DNA of 64,000 nucleotides from Sceloporus undulatus (lineage: Eukaryota; Chordata; Lepidosauria; Squamata; Phrynosomatidae): NCBI RefSeq assembly GCF_019175285.1, contig NC_056527.1, positions 118,466,133 through 118,530,132 of the forward strand, written 5' to 3'. The notes beneath the pieces were generated by a model. The model made no database searches. It was not told where the DNA came from and saw only the letters and a program-made list of their open reading frames with translations. Of this stretch, positions 31,999-41,859 are shown in pieces. A program made the translations under genes and the position numbers. The first letter of the stretch is position 1, and each line of letters opens with the position of its first letter.

Positions 31999-33990
31999 CA
32001 CAGCACTGCGCACACAATCAATTTAAATAGATAAAATAAACCTGCCTATGACATACATTCTAAATAATTAAACATAATACATATTAATACATCTTAAGAG
32101 TTGAACAATAAAATATAGCTGAAGCATCAGTGATTAGTTAAAGTGGTGCCAAACTGGATTATATCTACTGTGTAGATGCATCCTTAATGGGTCTTGTTTC
32201 CAAGACAGCGTCACAAATAAATGCGCTCAAGTTTAGCCATTCCTTGAGACTGGCGTCTGAATGATGAAACACAACTTGACTGGAAAGAGATAACAGATAC
32301 ATTTTAAAACTTCTACATGTTTTTAAAATGATGTTGTAGTCTTTTAATTGTGACTGTTTTAATGGGTTTTAAGGCCGCACTGAGGCTGTCCATCGGCTTC
32401 GCGCTGTGAGCCTCTTGGGTCCCACTGGGGCAGAAAGGCGGCCTGTACATAAAATAACATAAATAGTGAGGTATGCCAGAAATGACATCATCATCATCAT
32501 CATCATCAATACAGTGCCATGAATGTTACACAGCATTTTACGTAATCATCTAAAGAAAACAAAACCGCCTCTGGCGTAGAATCTAAAATCATAAAATGTT
32601 AAAACAAACAAGCTGATCCATTATAATATTTCTAAACTATAAACTATAATAGAACACGCGCAGTTTAATGCACTTAATCTAAACTGTCTCAAATTTCTTG
32701 GAGGCACACATCATCAACAAGAACAATTGGCGACTAAAAAGCGCTGACCATCCCATAGGAGTCAATCCAGACTCCCTACAGAGGTTGTTGGACTACAGCT
32801 CCCAGCATCTTCACCACTGGATGGGGATGAGGGGAGCTGTAGTCCAGCGAGATTTGGAGGAATGTGTGGGATTCCCATCATTCAGTGTCCATGGGCTTCG
32901 GTGGTCATGTCCGCATCCTCCTGGACATCTTTTTCGGACTCTTGTCCTACACAAAATGGCTGCTTCCATGGCAAAGCCATAAGGCCCTGGCTGGTCGCTG
33001 TGGCTATAGAAAGCCATTGCTTCTGACGATGTGGACGGCCTTGTTGTTGTCGATGTAAATGTTTATTTTTTAAAAATCATCTTTAAATAACAACAACAAC
33101 AATAGTCAGACTGTTAACAGAACAAACAAAGACATAAATACACCGTACATATAAACATATATAAGGCAAGGACATAATACTGCATCAACTGACTAACACA
33201 AAAACAAAGCTTTACTGTTTAATTGTTTTTTAAACTTGTATTTCGCATGTTTTATAGCGATTTAACTTGGATTATTTTAGATTTGTAAACCGCCTTGAGC
33301 CCCTGTAAATAAACATCATAATGATGATGATGATGATACCCAGACATACTGTTGCTAAACTTCTATGATCATATCCACACGTTTTGAGGAAAGTGGGATA
33401 TAAATAAATATAAATAATCTATTTATGATTGGGACTCAAAACAGTTTACAATTTTGGGGGAAATAAATAAACAAATATAAATATAAACAGTCTGTTTATT
33501 ATTGGGGCTCAAAGCAGCCTGCAATTTAGAAACACAGTGCCATTAAAAACAAACAAACAAACATACAAAAGTGGCCATTAAAACAGACTATGACAGTGTT
33601 TCTTTATTCACTTGATTGGTTTAATTAAAGGGCTCTTCTTAAACCGTTTCAGGCCGGCCACAGTTTGGCTTTTGCCACATTCACTGTCTGCACCTTTTAT
33701 TTTTACTTCAACATGTTCATTTAAAAATATAGGTTTGGTTTCTCAGCCTGTTTTCTTCCCTGCGACATTTGTACTATTTAATCTGAAATTAAAAAACACC
33801 CCTGTCTTTATCTACATTTTGCCAGGAATCTTCTCTCTCGCCTCAGAGGAATTTTTGTGTTTGTGTGTTAAAAGTAAACAAAGCAAAGGAGGATTAGAAA
33901 CTCTTCATACTTCGGTTTTTAAATTTTAAAAATGAGTGAAGAGAATGTTCTAGTCACTTTTTAAAAATGTATAATAAAATCTGTAAATTA
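31456..33990. other. AT-rich intergenic sequence with microsatellites
   Basis: About 31456-31800 is unique-looking. An ATC run lies at 31957-31997 and a shorter one near 32485-32507. Repeat tails of the TTTATTTATATAG type and TAAATAAATATAA-rich pieces occur between 32000 and 33600. About 33600-33960 is unique AT-rich sequence. No exon was recognised. Confidence 0.45.
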
Positions 33991-34009
33991 GTCTAATAAT
34001 TGCCGAGAG

Positions 34010-34380
34010 CCGGCCTCGAACTTACGACTTTGGAGTCTTTGGGTCGCCATCTTGCACAAAGAATCTAGTGCGCAGTCGCGCTTTCCGTCCTCCGCCGCCA
34101 TCTTTGATTTTTGTCCCCTTCCCGCGCTTCCTCATTTCATATAGAGCGTTTGCAGGCTCATCGCCATCTTTCATTCAAAACGAGGCTTACCCAGAACGCT
34201 TCGCGCCGTTCCTTGTCCAAACATCCTCTGGATTCAGTACAGTACTGTTACCGCTTTAGAAGGCCAGCGTCGGAGACCGGAAGAGCCTGGAGGGACCTTC
34301 ATGACGCCTCACTCTATGGTCTCCATGGTTTTAGATAGGGCTTTTTCACTCCGGGAGCCATTTTAGATTGAAAACGAGGC
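34010..34380 (+). promoter_or_regulatory. Probable PPP1R35 promoter / 5' exon region
   Basis: This CpG-bearing segment holds CGCCATCTT-type motifs near 34046 (TCGCCATCTTGC), 34094 (CCGCCATCTTTG) and 34160 (TCGCCATCTTTC), the YY1 core seen in many TATA-less vertebrate promoters. An ETS-type CCGGAAG lies near 34277. It lies about 0.9 kb upstream of a spliced exon whose acceptor is at 35149, so a non-coding first exon here is likely. The donor could not be fixed. Confidence 0.5.
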
Positions 34381-34962
34381 TTGAAGTTCTATTTTTTTTT
34401 AACCAATAACCGTCCCTAGCCTGGGACAGGAGAGGAAGAAAGGAGCCAAAGTAGCAAACAAAGAAGTGGAAAGGTTGGGAAATCCAAAAGCGAAGCGATG
34501 GAGGGTGGAAGGGAGCTGGGAGTTTAATTGTGGGAGGAAGGAATCATAGAACCATAGAGTTGGAAGAGAGGAAGGTACAGGAGGAGAGAAAGTCAGAAAA
34601 GTAGCTAAAGGAAATTGGAAGTTGGGAAACTCCTTGGCCCCAGAGCCAGGAAAAGTTACTTTTTGGACTACAATTCTCTGCATGCCCCAGCCATAAAGCA
34701 GACAAGGGGATTCTGGGAGTTGTAGTGCAAAAGGGCCTTAGTTTGACAGGTAGACTGCTCCTGCAATGGGAGTGCAGGCTGCATAGAGTGTTTTAATACT
34801 GTCATAGTTTAATTCTGTTTTAATGGTCAATTTTTAATGTTTTTTTTAATTATGCTGTGTTTCTAAATTGTAAATTATAAAAAAAAATTATTTGAGACCC
34901 AATAGATAATACATTATTTATATTTATTTATATCCCACTTTCCCCCAAAACTGTAAGCTGCC

Positions 34963-34996
<34 letters not shown>

Positions 34997-35149
34997 GCGC
35001 TTTCTTTCGCAACCTGATCTACCTCAACTGCATCCACACTGTGGAAATAATCCGGTTTGGCAACGCTTTGACTGCCATGACTCTGGGGAGTGTGGTTCGT
35101 TGTGTCCGTAATGACCCTAATCCTAACTTTCCTTTCTGATTATTCACAG
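34381..35149. other. Putative 5' UTR intron of PPP1R35
   Basis: It contains a CR1 tail piece (AATCATAGAACCATAGAGTTGG near 34548), an ATA microsatellite (34969-34996) and a left half of the palindromic MITE (about 35025-35105, GCATCCACACTGTGGAAATAATCC). It ends in TTTCCTTTCTGATTATTCACAG, a good polypyrimidine tract and acceptor, at 35149. Confidence 0.5.
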
Positions 35150-35203
35150 GCTGTGGCTCTGGGACCTGCTTTTTGGCCATCCTTGTCCTCCGCGCCGTCC
35201 CCC

Positions 35204-35407
35204 ATGATGGCTGGGACCTCCAACCTTCCCTACGGCGAGGACCGCGACAGCCTGCCTTGCGCTGCCCCCACGCCGCTCCCGCCCCCACCCTCCCAGGGCC
35301 TGACCCCTGACCCTGAAGTGGTGCTGACTCCAGAGCACCATGCGGCCCAAAGAGTGAGCAGCGGGATTCTCCGCTTACACCGGGAAGGAAAACTCCCACG
35401 CAGACAG
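35204..35407 (+). CDS. PPP1R35: PPP1R35 coding exon 1
   Basis: PPP1R35 is a centrosomal regulatory subunit of protein phosphatase 1, required for centriole elongation and conversion. The start ATGATG at 35204 gives MMAGTSNL, like the MM start of the human protein. The upstream acceptor at 35149 puts 54 nt of 5' UTR on the same exon. This exon encodes 68 residues, a proline-rich disordered N-terminus (PLPPPPSQG) ending KLPRRQ, then donor GTAAAC. Joined in frame with 35563-35872, 39638-39768 and 40948-41121, the gene has 272 residues against about 253 in human. It is convergent with MEPCE, as in human 7q22. Identity is from remembered protein similarity. Confidence 0.88.
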
Positions 35408-35562
35408 GTAAACTGGGCAGCAGATCGGGAGCAAATGGAGATATTTTTACTTTCCTGGACTACAATTCCCAGAATCCCCCCTAGCCAGGAGAAAGAAAAG
35501 TATTGCTGCCACCAAGCCTTGTATTTTGAATTAAGCACCCCCCCCCCCCCATCTTCTTCCAG

Positions 35563-35872
35563 GTGCATTTCAGTCTGGAGTGTATCTCTGACAATTCTGG
35601 GGCGATCAGCCTAGAGCCCCCCGAGAAAACCGTGGAGCCCCCTGAAGTCCCCAGAATCAGGCTGGAGAGAGAACTCAGCCGAGTTTCCACAGAGGACACA
35701 ACGCTGCCTCCTCCCAGTCCGTTGGCTGCGCCAGTTCCCCACAGCACCCTCGCACTCGGGGCAGAGGTGCAGGCAGCACGAGAGAAGGGCTTCAACGCCC
35801 GACAGGCGGCAGAGGAACTGGTGCAGCGCTCATTTGTCACCCGGTGCGCTCTGGAGGCTCGGGTGGGAGAAG
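35563..35872 (+). CDS. PPP1R35: PPP1R35 coding exon 2
   Basis: The acceptor ATCTTCTTCCAG precedes 35563 and the donor GTGAGC follows 35872. The junction creates RRQ-VHF: residues 67-71 read RQVHF, matching RRQVRF in human PPP1R35, the RVxF-type docking motif for the PP1 catalytic subunit. The exon continues with a disordered acidic stretch. It ends with the conserved helix LALGAEVQAAREKGFNARQA followed by AEELVQRSF, which matches human [20 protein letters not shown] followed by VEEQLRKSF. It ends in phase 1. Confidence 0.9.
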
Positions 35873-37489
35873 GTGAGCAAAGATGTTCAAAGTCACGGCT
35901 GGAGAACTCAGGGCCTCTCCAGGAATGTCAAGGCAGGAGTTTGGTGGCCATAGAGGGGACCCCAAGGGCCACCCAGACCAACCCGCTTCTGCCATGCAAG
36001 AATACTTAAAATCCTAGAATTGGGAGAGACCGCCAAGGACCATACGGTCCAAACCCATTTTGCCATGCAGGAACACATAGGATCCTAGAGCTGGAAGAGA
36101 CCCCCCAGGACCCCCCAGTCCAAACCCCTTCTGCCATGCAAGAATACATGTTGTTTGGTGAGACAGAAGGCAGTAGGAAAAGAGGAAGACTACAATGCAA
36201 GCAGATTGAGGAAGTCATGGCTGCTACCCTGAGTACATAGAATCCTATATAGATTCTTAAGAGTTGGAAGAGATCCCCATAGGCATCCAGTGCAGCACCC
36301 TTCTGCCATGCAGGACTACATAGCATCCTAGTTGGAAGATACTCCCAAAGGCCATCCAGCCAAACCCCATTCTGTCATGCAGGAACTCAGAATCAAAGCA
36401 CCCCCAACAGCTGGCCATCCAGCCTGTTTATAAACCTCCAAAGAAGGAGGCTCAACCCCACTCTGAGTCCTCCCAATGGTGAGGAATGCTGGGAGTTGTA
36501 GTCTATCCACACTGGCAGGATTGCAGTTCTTCCCTGATGAAGCAAACAGAAGCTCCCCAGCTGTGTTGGATTGCAATTCCCCAAATCCCCCTGTTAGCAT
36601 CATCTGACAAAATGTGTTACAGACCACTTCTTTGGTCTTTAGTGTGCCGTGAGACTCTTTGTTTTGGGGTAATAGATGAGCATGGGGATTTTTACACACG
36701 CAGATGTAGGGAGAACAAGGAAGAGAGAAAAATAAGTGTTTTGGTTATGGTGCTTTGATTGAGAGTTCCTGCATGGCAGATTGGGGTTGGACTGGATGGC
36801 CCTTGCGGTCTCTTCCAACTCTAGGATTCTTTGCAAATATTACTTGGTTTCACACAGTTTGGAGTCAGCCTCAGTTACAGGCAGGTTAAGTGCGATGCAG
36901 GGCCACATGGCACCCTCAAAAATGAGTTTCTAGTCCTCCTTGATACCTCCGAAATCCCCAGACAATACTTTTTTCCTGCTCTTTCAAGTCTCCAGGAGCA
37001 AAATTGCAATCTTTAAATACATCACAATGCAGCCCTGTACTGTTTAAGATGAAAATATGCCCATTTTTTGAGAACCAGAAGCAGACCTGGGTCTCCTTGG
37101 ATTTTTTTGTTTCATTTTTTGGCAGCCCATGTGGCATGGAAGTGGCCCCTGAACCTGCTGCCCATTGCCCATGGCTGCCTTGGTTGGACCTGGCAAAGAC
37201 TTCCAGTAAAATTAGGCAGCTGGGCACAGTGATAGGGCCATAGGGCACTCTTTCAGCCCCCCCAAGGGAAGGGCTTGCCCATTCCAGGCCTCTGAGGGAG
37301 GCAACTCCACTGCAGACAGGAAAGAAGGGAGCAGCTCTGCAACTTTGCACCTCTTGAGTCTCATCCTGGAAAGCTATGGATTGCCTGGGAAAATCTGCCT
37401 CCTTGTGACTAAATGTGGTACTACGCACTTGTAGCCGAAATTCACACAGAGACACACAATGCATGTGATTACAATCACAGTGGTCCCTT

Positions 37490-38000
37490 CACATTCGCTG
37501 GGGTTAGGGGTGAAGGACCCCTGTGAAAGTGGGAAAAATACCAACAAAAACCACATCGTTTTTTGTGGGTTTTTCTGGGGTCTCTGTGGCCATGTTCTGG
37601 CAGAGTTTCTTCCTGACGTTTCGCCAGCAGCATTTGTGGCTGGCATCTTCAGAGAATGCTTTGCCTGGAAAAAGCGGGTCTCTATCTACTGTGTCAGCCT
37701 GGGAATGCAGGAGGGACTTGCAGTGTCTTGTTCTGTTGCTGATGGCAGGCCTCAGGCTGGGAGGCTCATGCAAAGGAGGATTCATGTCTGCTAATTGGGG
37801 ATCATTATCTGCTGGGAAAGCCCCGGACTCTGAGTGGTTTCCCATTTGCTGAGTCCTGATTTTGCTATTCCTCAGGACTGGTAGCCAAATTTTGTTCACT
37901 TTAAGGGTTTCTTCTTTCTTTAGAACATGGCCACATAGCCTGAAAAACCCACAAAAAACTATGGATGCCGGCCATGAAAGCCTTCGACTTTACAAAAAAC
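37490..38000. mobile_element. Penelope-like element with inverted ends
   Basis: A minus-strand block (about 37560-37665) carries a family A hammerhead-like motif. A plus-strand end (about 37918-37990) reads AGAACATGGCCACATAGCC, then GGATGCCGGCCATGAAAGCC. Between them is a unique-looking 250-bp segment (GTGTCAGCCTGGGAATGCAG...). The two ends are inverted relative to each other, as in 4976-5250. Confidence 0.55.
37607..37662 (-). ncRNA. Hammerhead ribozyme-like motif (family A, core intact)
   Basis: On the minus strand CTGAAGA (37652-37646) is followed by stem TGCCAGC...GCTGGC with a longer loop, then GAAA (37622-37619) and CGTC. Upstream ATTCT and downstream AGGAA can pair as stem I. It differs from 5008-5057 in the loop by a three-base insertion while keeping the core and stem. 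Confidence 0.58.
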
Positions 38001-38019
38001 CACATCATTCTTTTTACCT

Positions 38020-38830
38020 ACAAGAACACCTCTCTAGGAATCCCCAGGTCCTCCAGTGCAACTCTGTGGTCAACATCTGCCAGAAGTTGATCCTAGAATC
38101 ATGCTGGAGGACCTACAGTTGCCTACAGAAGCGTTTCCTTTAAGAACCTCTAGGTCCTCCAGAACAACTCTATGGTCAACTTCTGGCAGAGTTGCACTGG
38201 AGGACCCAGAGATTCCTAGAGGTGTTCTCTCAGGTAAAAACAAGTGGAGGGTTTTTTTTTTTTTTTGGTTATTTGTGGTTTTTCCACATTCACGGGGTCC
38301 TGTGCCCCTAACCTCAGCAAATGTGGAGGAAGTGTGTGTGTATAGATATAGATATATAGATACAGCCCCCCCTCTAGATTTTGCCATTTTATATAAGGGA
38401 CACCATTTTGCTATGCCATTGTATATAATGGGACTTGAGCATCCCTGGATTTAGATATCCCTGAGGGTCCTGGAACCAAACCCCAGGAGATACCAAGGTC
38501 CCTGTGTATCGACAACGCAAAATCATCCTGAGATGCACACTGGCACCATTCCTCTAGTAATACATACACAGGCCAAGTTCTAGGTGTTTGGATTTCATGA
38601 TCTTGGAGCTGTGAGTCGAGAGACATCCTTTATTACAGATGTTAGTTTCAACCTCTCTAGAGATGCACTGGACCTTGGTCTCCCTTTCATATCCCTCTAC
38701 AGCAGTTCTCTCCAAACTGTGCCCTTTAAGGGATTTTGGACTTCAGCTCCCAGAATCCCAGACTATTGGCCAACATGGCTGAGGCTTCTGGGAGATGAAG
38801 GCCAAAAGCTCTTAAAGGACAGTTTGGGGC
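38020..38830. mobile_element. Mixed inverted repeats and Tigger-like piece
   Basis: AGGTCCTCCAGTGCAACTCTG (near 38048) and its inverse CAGAGTTGCACTGGAGGACC (near 38188) flank a fold-back block also found at 39050-39310. About 38355-38515 is a Tigger-like piece (GGACTTGAGCATCCCTGGATTTAG). About 38705-38830 is a fold-back repeat of the 11015-11155 family. Confidence 0.5.
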
Positions 38831-38945
38831 TGAATTTGGTGGGGCTAGAGACTTTCACCATAGGGCATTATGGTTTCTTGGCCATTATCCTTTGTAACTG
38901 GTGGCTTAGGGGCTTGACTGTAACTCACGTTGAGTTTATTGTATA

Positions 38946-39373
38946 CACTTGTCCCTCCATATTTGCTAGGGTTAGGGGCACAAGACCCCCGTGAATATGG
39001 AAAACCTGCAAATAACAAAGCACCATGTTTTGACCTGACCAAAACACCTCTCTAGGAATCTGACAGACACTGACCATAGGACTGCACTGGAGGAGCTACA
39101 AAGGCCTAGTGGAGTGTCCTCTCTAGGTCCTCCAGGGCAACTCTGTGGTCAACGTCCGACAGACACTGGTCATAGAACTGCATTGGAGGAGCTACAAAGG
39201 CCTAGTAGAGTATCTTCTCTAGGAATCTCTAGGTCTTTCAGGGCAACGTTTACTTAAAAGTTGACCACAGAGTTGCACTGGAGGACCTAGATATCCCTAG
39301 AGAGAACATATTAATCAAATCTGTGAATAATCAAATCCACAAGTATCAAAGCCACAAATATGGAGGGATAAGT
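38946..39373. mobile_element. Tc1/mariner (Tigger-like) MITE flanked by TA
   Basis: The termini CACTTGTCCCTCCATATTTG and the inverse of CACTTATCCCTCCATATTTG match at 19 of 20 positions. TA lies on both outer sides (38944-38945 and 39374-39375), the target duplication of Tc1/mariner elements. The interior contains the fold-back block shared with 38020-38225. No transposase frame is present. Confidence 0.72.
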
Positions 39374-39637
39374 GTATATAAAAAACTGAAAACATTTTTA
39401 ATTAACAATGAGGAAGCAAGCAGTAATTCTTTTAAAACTATGTGGCCCTCCAGGTGTTATTGGGACTACAGCTCCCAGCATTCCTCACCACTGGCTCTGC
39501 CAGGAGCTGCAGTCCAGCCGTATTTGGAGGGCCTGAGATGCTTCCCAGCGGGATTGTAAGTCCTTTCCTTGAGGAAGAGGTGGCTTCTTCTCTACCCCAT
39601 ATACCTACACCAGCCTCTGATTTCTTGGGCCTTGCAG

Positions 39638-39768
39638 GTATGAACATCCCCCGGGACCAGCGGCTCTATCAGGGGCTGGTCAGCCTCCAGGTGCCCAAAG
39701 AGGAATTGGTAAACTCCGCTGTCCAGGAGAAACTGGCCCTGGTCCGGCACCGTCCTGAAGGCAGGCAG
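39638..39768 (+). CDS. PPP1R35: PPP1R35 coding exon 3
   Basis: The acceptor GGGCCTTGCAG ends at 39637 and the donor GTGAGT starts at 39769. It completes the Gly codon from exon 2 and encodes MNIPRDQRLYQGLVSLQVPK followed by EELVNSAVQEKLALVRHRPEGRQ. Human PPP1R35 has [20 protein letters not shown] then EQVLNAALREKLAL here, the most conserved part of the protein. Phase 2-to-0. Confidence 0.93.
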
Positions 39769-39989
39769 GTGAGTGGTGCGCGTCCATTTGGGCATCCCTA
39801 TCCCCTTAACATAATCCCACACAGAACAGAATAACTATCCTGTCCTCCCTCCAGTGTAGGCCAGAAGGGAAGAAAGGCCATGAAGCAGAGCCTCTGAATA
39901 AGGAATAGACCTGTTACTGGCTGTATCTGGTTTTCTATCTCTTGGCTCCGTCATTAATCAGAACGGAGGCTGCAGTCAAGAAATTATGG

Positions 39990-40212
39990 TCCAAAACACA
40001 CTGCAGAAACAATCCACTTTGAGACTGCTTTAACTGCCCTGGCTCAGTGCTAGGGAATCCTGGGAATTGTAGTTTGCTCTGGTACTAGAGTGCTCTTGAC
40101 AGAGAAGGCTAAAAGTCTCACAAAAGGACAGTCCCCAGAATTCCCTAGCACTGAGCCAGGGCAGTTAAAGCGGTTTCAAAGTGGATTATTTCAGCAATGT
40201 GTTTGGGACCTG
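39990..40212. mobile_element. Fold-back MITE in PPP1R35 intron 3
   Basis: CACACTGCAGAAACAATCCAC and AACTGCCCTGGCTCAGTGCTAG pair with CTAGCACTGAGCCAGGGCAG and TGGATTATTTCAGCAATGTG. Complete palindromic copy of the 22435-22635 subfamily. The rest of intron 3 (to 40947) shows only short palindromes (about 40720-40785). Confidence 0.75.
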
Positions 40213-40947
40213 GAAGGGTTCCTGTGAAGGAACTAGACAAGATCCTCAAGTGTAAAGATGTATCACTGAATGCTAAAGTCAGGATGGTCCATTCCATCCT
40301 GTTTCCCTTTTTTTTATGTATGGTTCTGGAAGGTGGACAGGGAGAGGACCAACTCATTTGAAATGTGGGGCAGGAGGCGAGTCTTAGGATGTCATGGACA
40401 GCAAAAAGACCAATAAATGGGTCCAGGAGCAAACCAAACAGAACTTTCCCTAGAAGCCAAGATGGCTAAATTGAGCGTGTTGTACTTTGGACATTTCATG
40501 GGAAGACAGGACTCTTTAGGAAATGATGTTTGGTGAGACGGAAGGCAGTAGGAAAAGAGGGAGAACGCATTACAGGCAGATTGGCTCCATTGAGGAAGTC
40601 ATGGCTGCTGCCCTGCGTTTGCAAGACCTGCTGATAAAGGGGCGACTTGGAGGTCTCTTGCTCAGCGGGTCACTCGTAATCAGCATTTAACCACCCCTTG
40701 CATCCCTAAGGACAGGTTGGACGGCACTCCCAGAACCCCCTTCCCGGGGGTGACTGGGGGATTCTGGGAGTTATGTCCAACCCAGGCTGGATTAGTGATG
40801 GTTCAGGTCCAACACACTAATTTTTCCTGGAAGCAAAAAATCCCCCATGGTCTTCTCCCAATATTTCCGTTGCCTTAATGGCAGGCTTGGGGAATGGGCA
40901 GCATTCAGGACTGGCACCTAACCCACCGTTTCCTCTCTCTCTGCCAG

Positions 40948-41121
40948 GAGCCTCCCTGCCTGGGCCCCGACTTGCTGGCTTTCTATAACCCCAAGGAACT
41001 GTTCACCGAGACCCCCTTCTTGGAGGTCGAGGGGCTGCCGCCCTTGAAGCTCCAGCCTCGGCCAAGGGACCCGGCCACGACGTTCTTCATGTACCGGAAG
41101 TTGCACCAATGGGATAGCTAA
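40948..41121 (+). CDS. PPP1R35: PPP1R35 coding exon 4 (C-terminus)
   Basis: The acceptor CTCTCTCTGCCAG ends at 40947 and the stop TAA is at 41119-41121. It encodes EPPCLGPDLLAFYNPKELFT then ETPFLEVEGLPPLKLQPRPRDPATTFFMYRKLHQWDS. Human ends ...[20 protein letters not shown] then [22 protein letters not shown], so the C-terminal block is clearly orthologous. No canonical AATAAA was seen on the plus strand before 41850; only CATAAA-type variants near 41257. Confidence 0.92.
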   Translation, partial: EPPCLGPDLLAFYNPKELFTETPFLEVEGLPPLKLQPRPRDPATTFFMYRKLHQWDS

Positions 41122-41489
41122 GAGGAGGATTTTGGGGGAAGCTGTTGGCACTCTTCCTGCAGGGAAAAAATGGACTCCAACCTTCTTCTGTGAGACACTG
41201 GGCTATTTATTTAGAAGGGAATCATCTTCCCTATCCCTTTTGGCATGTTTTTATACATAAAAATGGAATTGCAACCCTATTTTGCATGTCTTTTCCCTCC
41301 TATTATTGCTTAAAGGCTTTACAAGCAGCTGCTCAGATTTAAGGTAGGGGTTTGCAAACCTTGGGGATTCCATCTCCCAGCATCCCTCACCTCTGGCAAA
41401 TCCAGATGGGATTTATGAGCCCAAAACAGATTATCAACATGAGAACCATTGTTTGTTAAGACTCGTGGCTGAGGATGAAGACTTCTCTG

Positions 41490-41710
41490 GCTGCATCCAT
41501 GCTGGAGAAATAACCCGGTTTGGCACAGCTTTAACTGCTCTGGCTCAAGGCTATGGAATCCTGGGAGTTGGAGTATGTTGTGGGGTTCAGAGCAGAGCAC
41601 TGCTCCGCTCTGGGCCCACAAGAAACTCCAACTCCCAGGATTCCATAGCCTTGAGCCCAAAAGTGTTAAAAGCCGTGCCAAATGGTTATTTCCCCAGTGT
41701 GGATGCGGCC
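41490..41710. mobile_element. Fold-back MITE between PPP1R35 and MEPCE ends
   Basis: It begins GGCTGCATCCATGCTGGAG and ends CAGTGTGGATGCGGCC. The inner arms CAAGGCTATGGAATCCTGGGAG and CTCCCAGGATTCCATAGCC pair. It lies in the 0.7 kb between the convergent genes. Confidence 0.75.
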
Positions 41711-41853
41711 TTTCATGGTTACCCCTCTCTCTGCAATTGGAACAAAGCACAGAAGTCTCCCTTGCTGAATGGCTTGGAGGCTTTAATCCTTGGGTGTCCT
41801 GGAGTTCTTTGTCCACAAAGCGAGACCAGAGCAGGTAATAATCTGTAGTCTTT

Positions 41854-41859
41854 TTTATT
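41854..41859 (-). terminator. MEPCE polyadenylation signal
   Basis: AATAAA on the minus strand, the first one found downstream of the MEPCE stop. It would give a 3' UTR of about 1.5 kb (41860-43403), a stretch with no other gene. Confidence 0.6.

Larger units (their letters stand above)
35873..39637 (+). other. PPP1R35 intron 2, repeat-filled
   Basis: This 3.8-kb intron holds several truncated minus-strand CR1-type LINE 3' ends (about 36010-36420, each with TAGAGTTGGAAGAGA or CCATGCAGGAACAC phrases). It also has a plus-strand CR1 end at about 36745-36840, a Penelope-like tail pair, Tigger-like elements and a fold-back repeat listed separately. No further coding exon was found. Confidence 0.6.

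Noticed and set aside
1-34000. TSC22D4 expected next to PPP1R35
   Set aside because: No TSC22-box exon was seen on the plus strand. Absence is noted only as part of the synteny finding.
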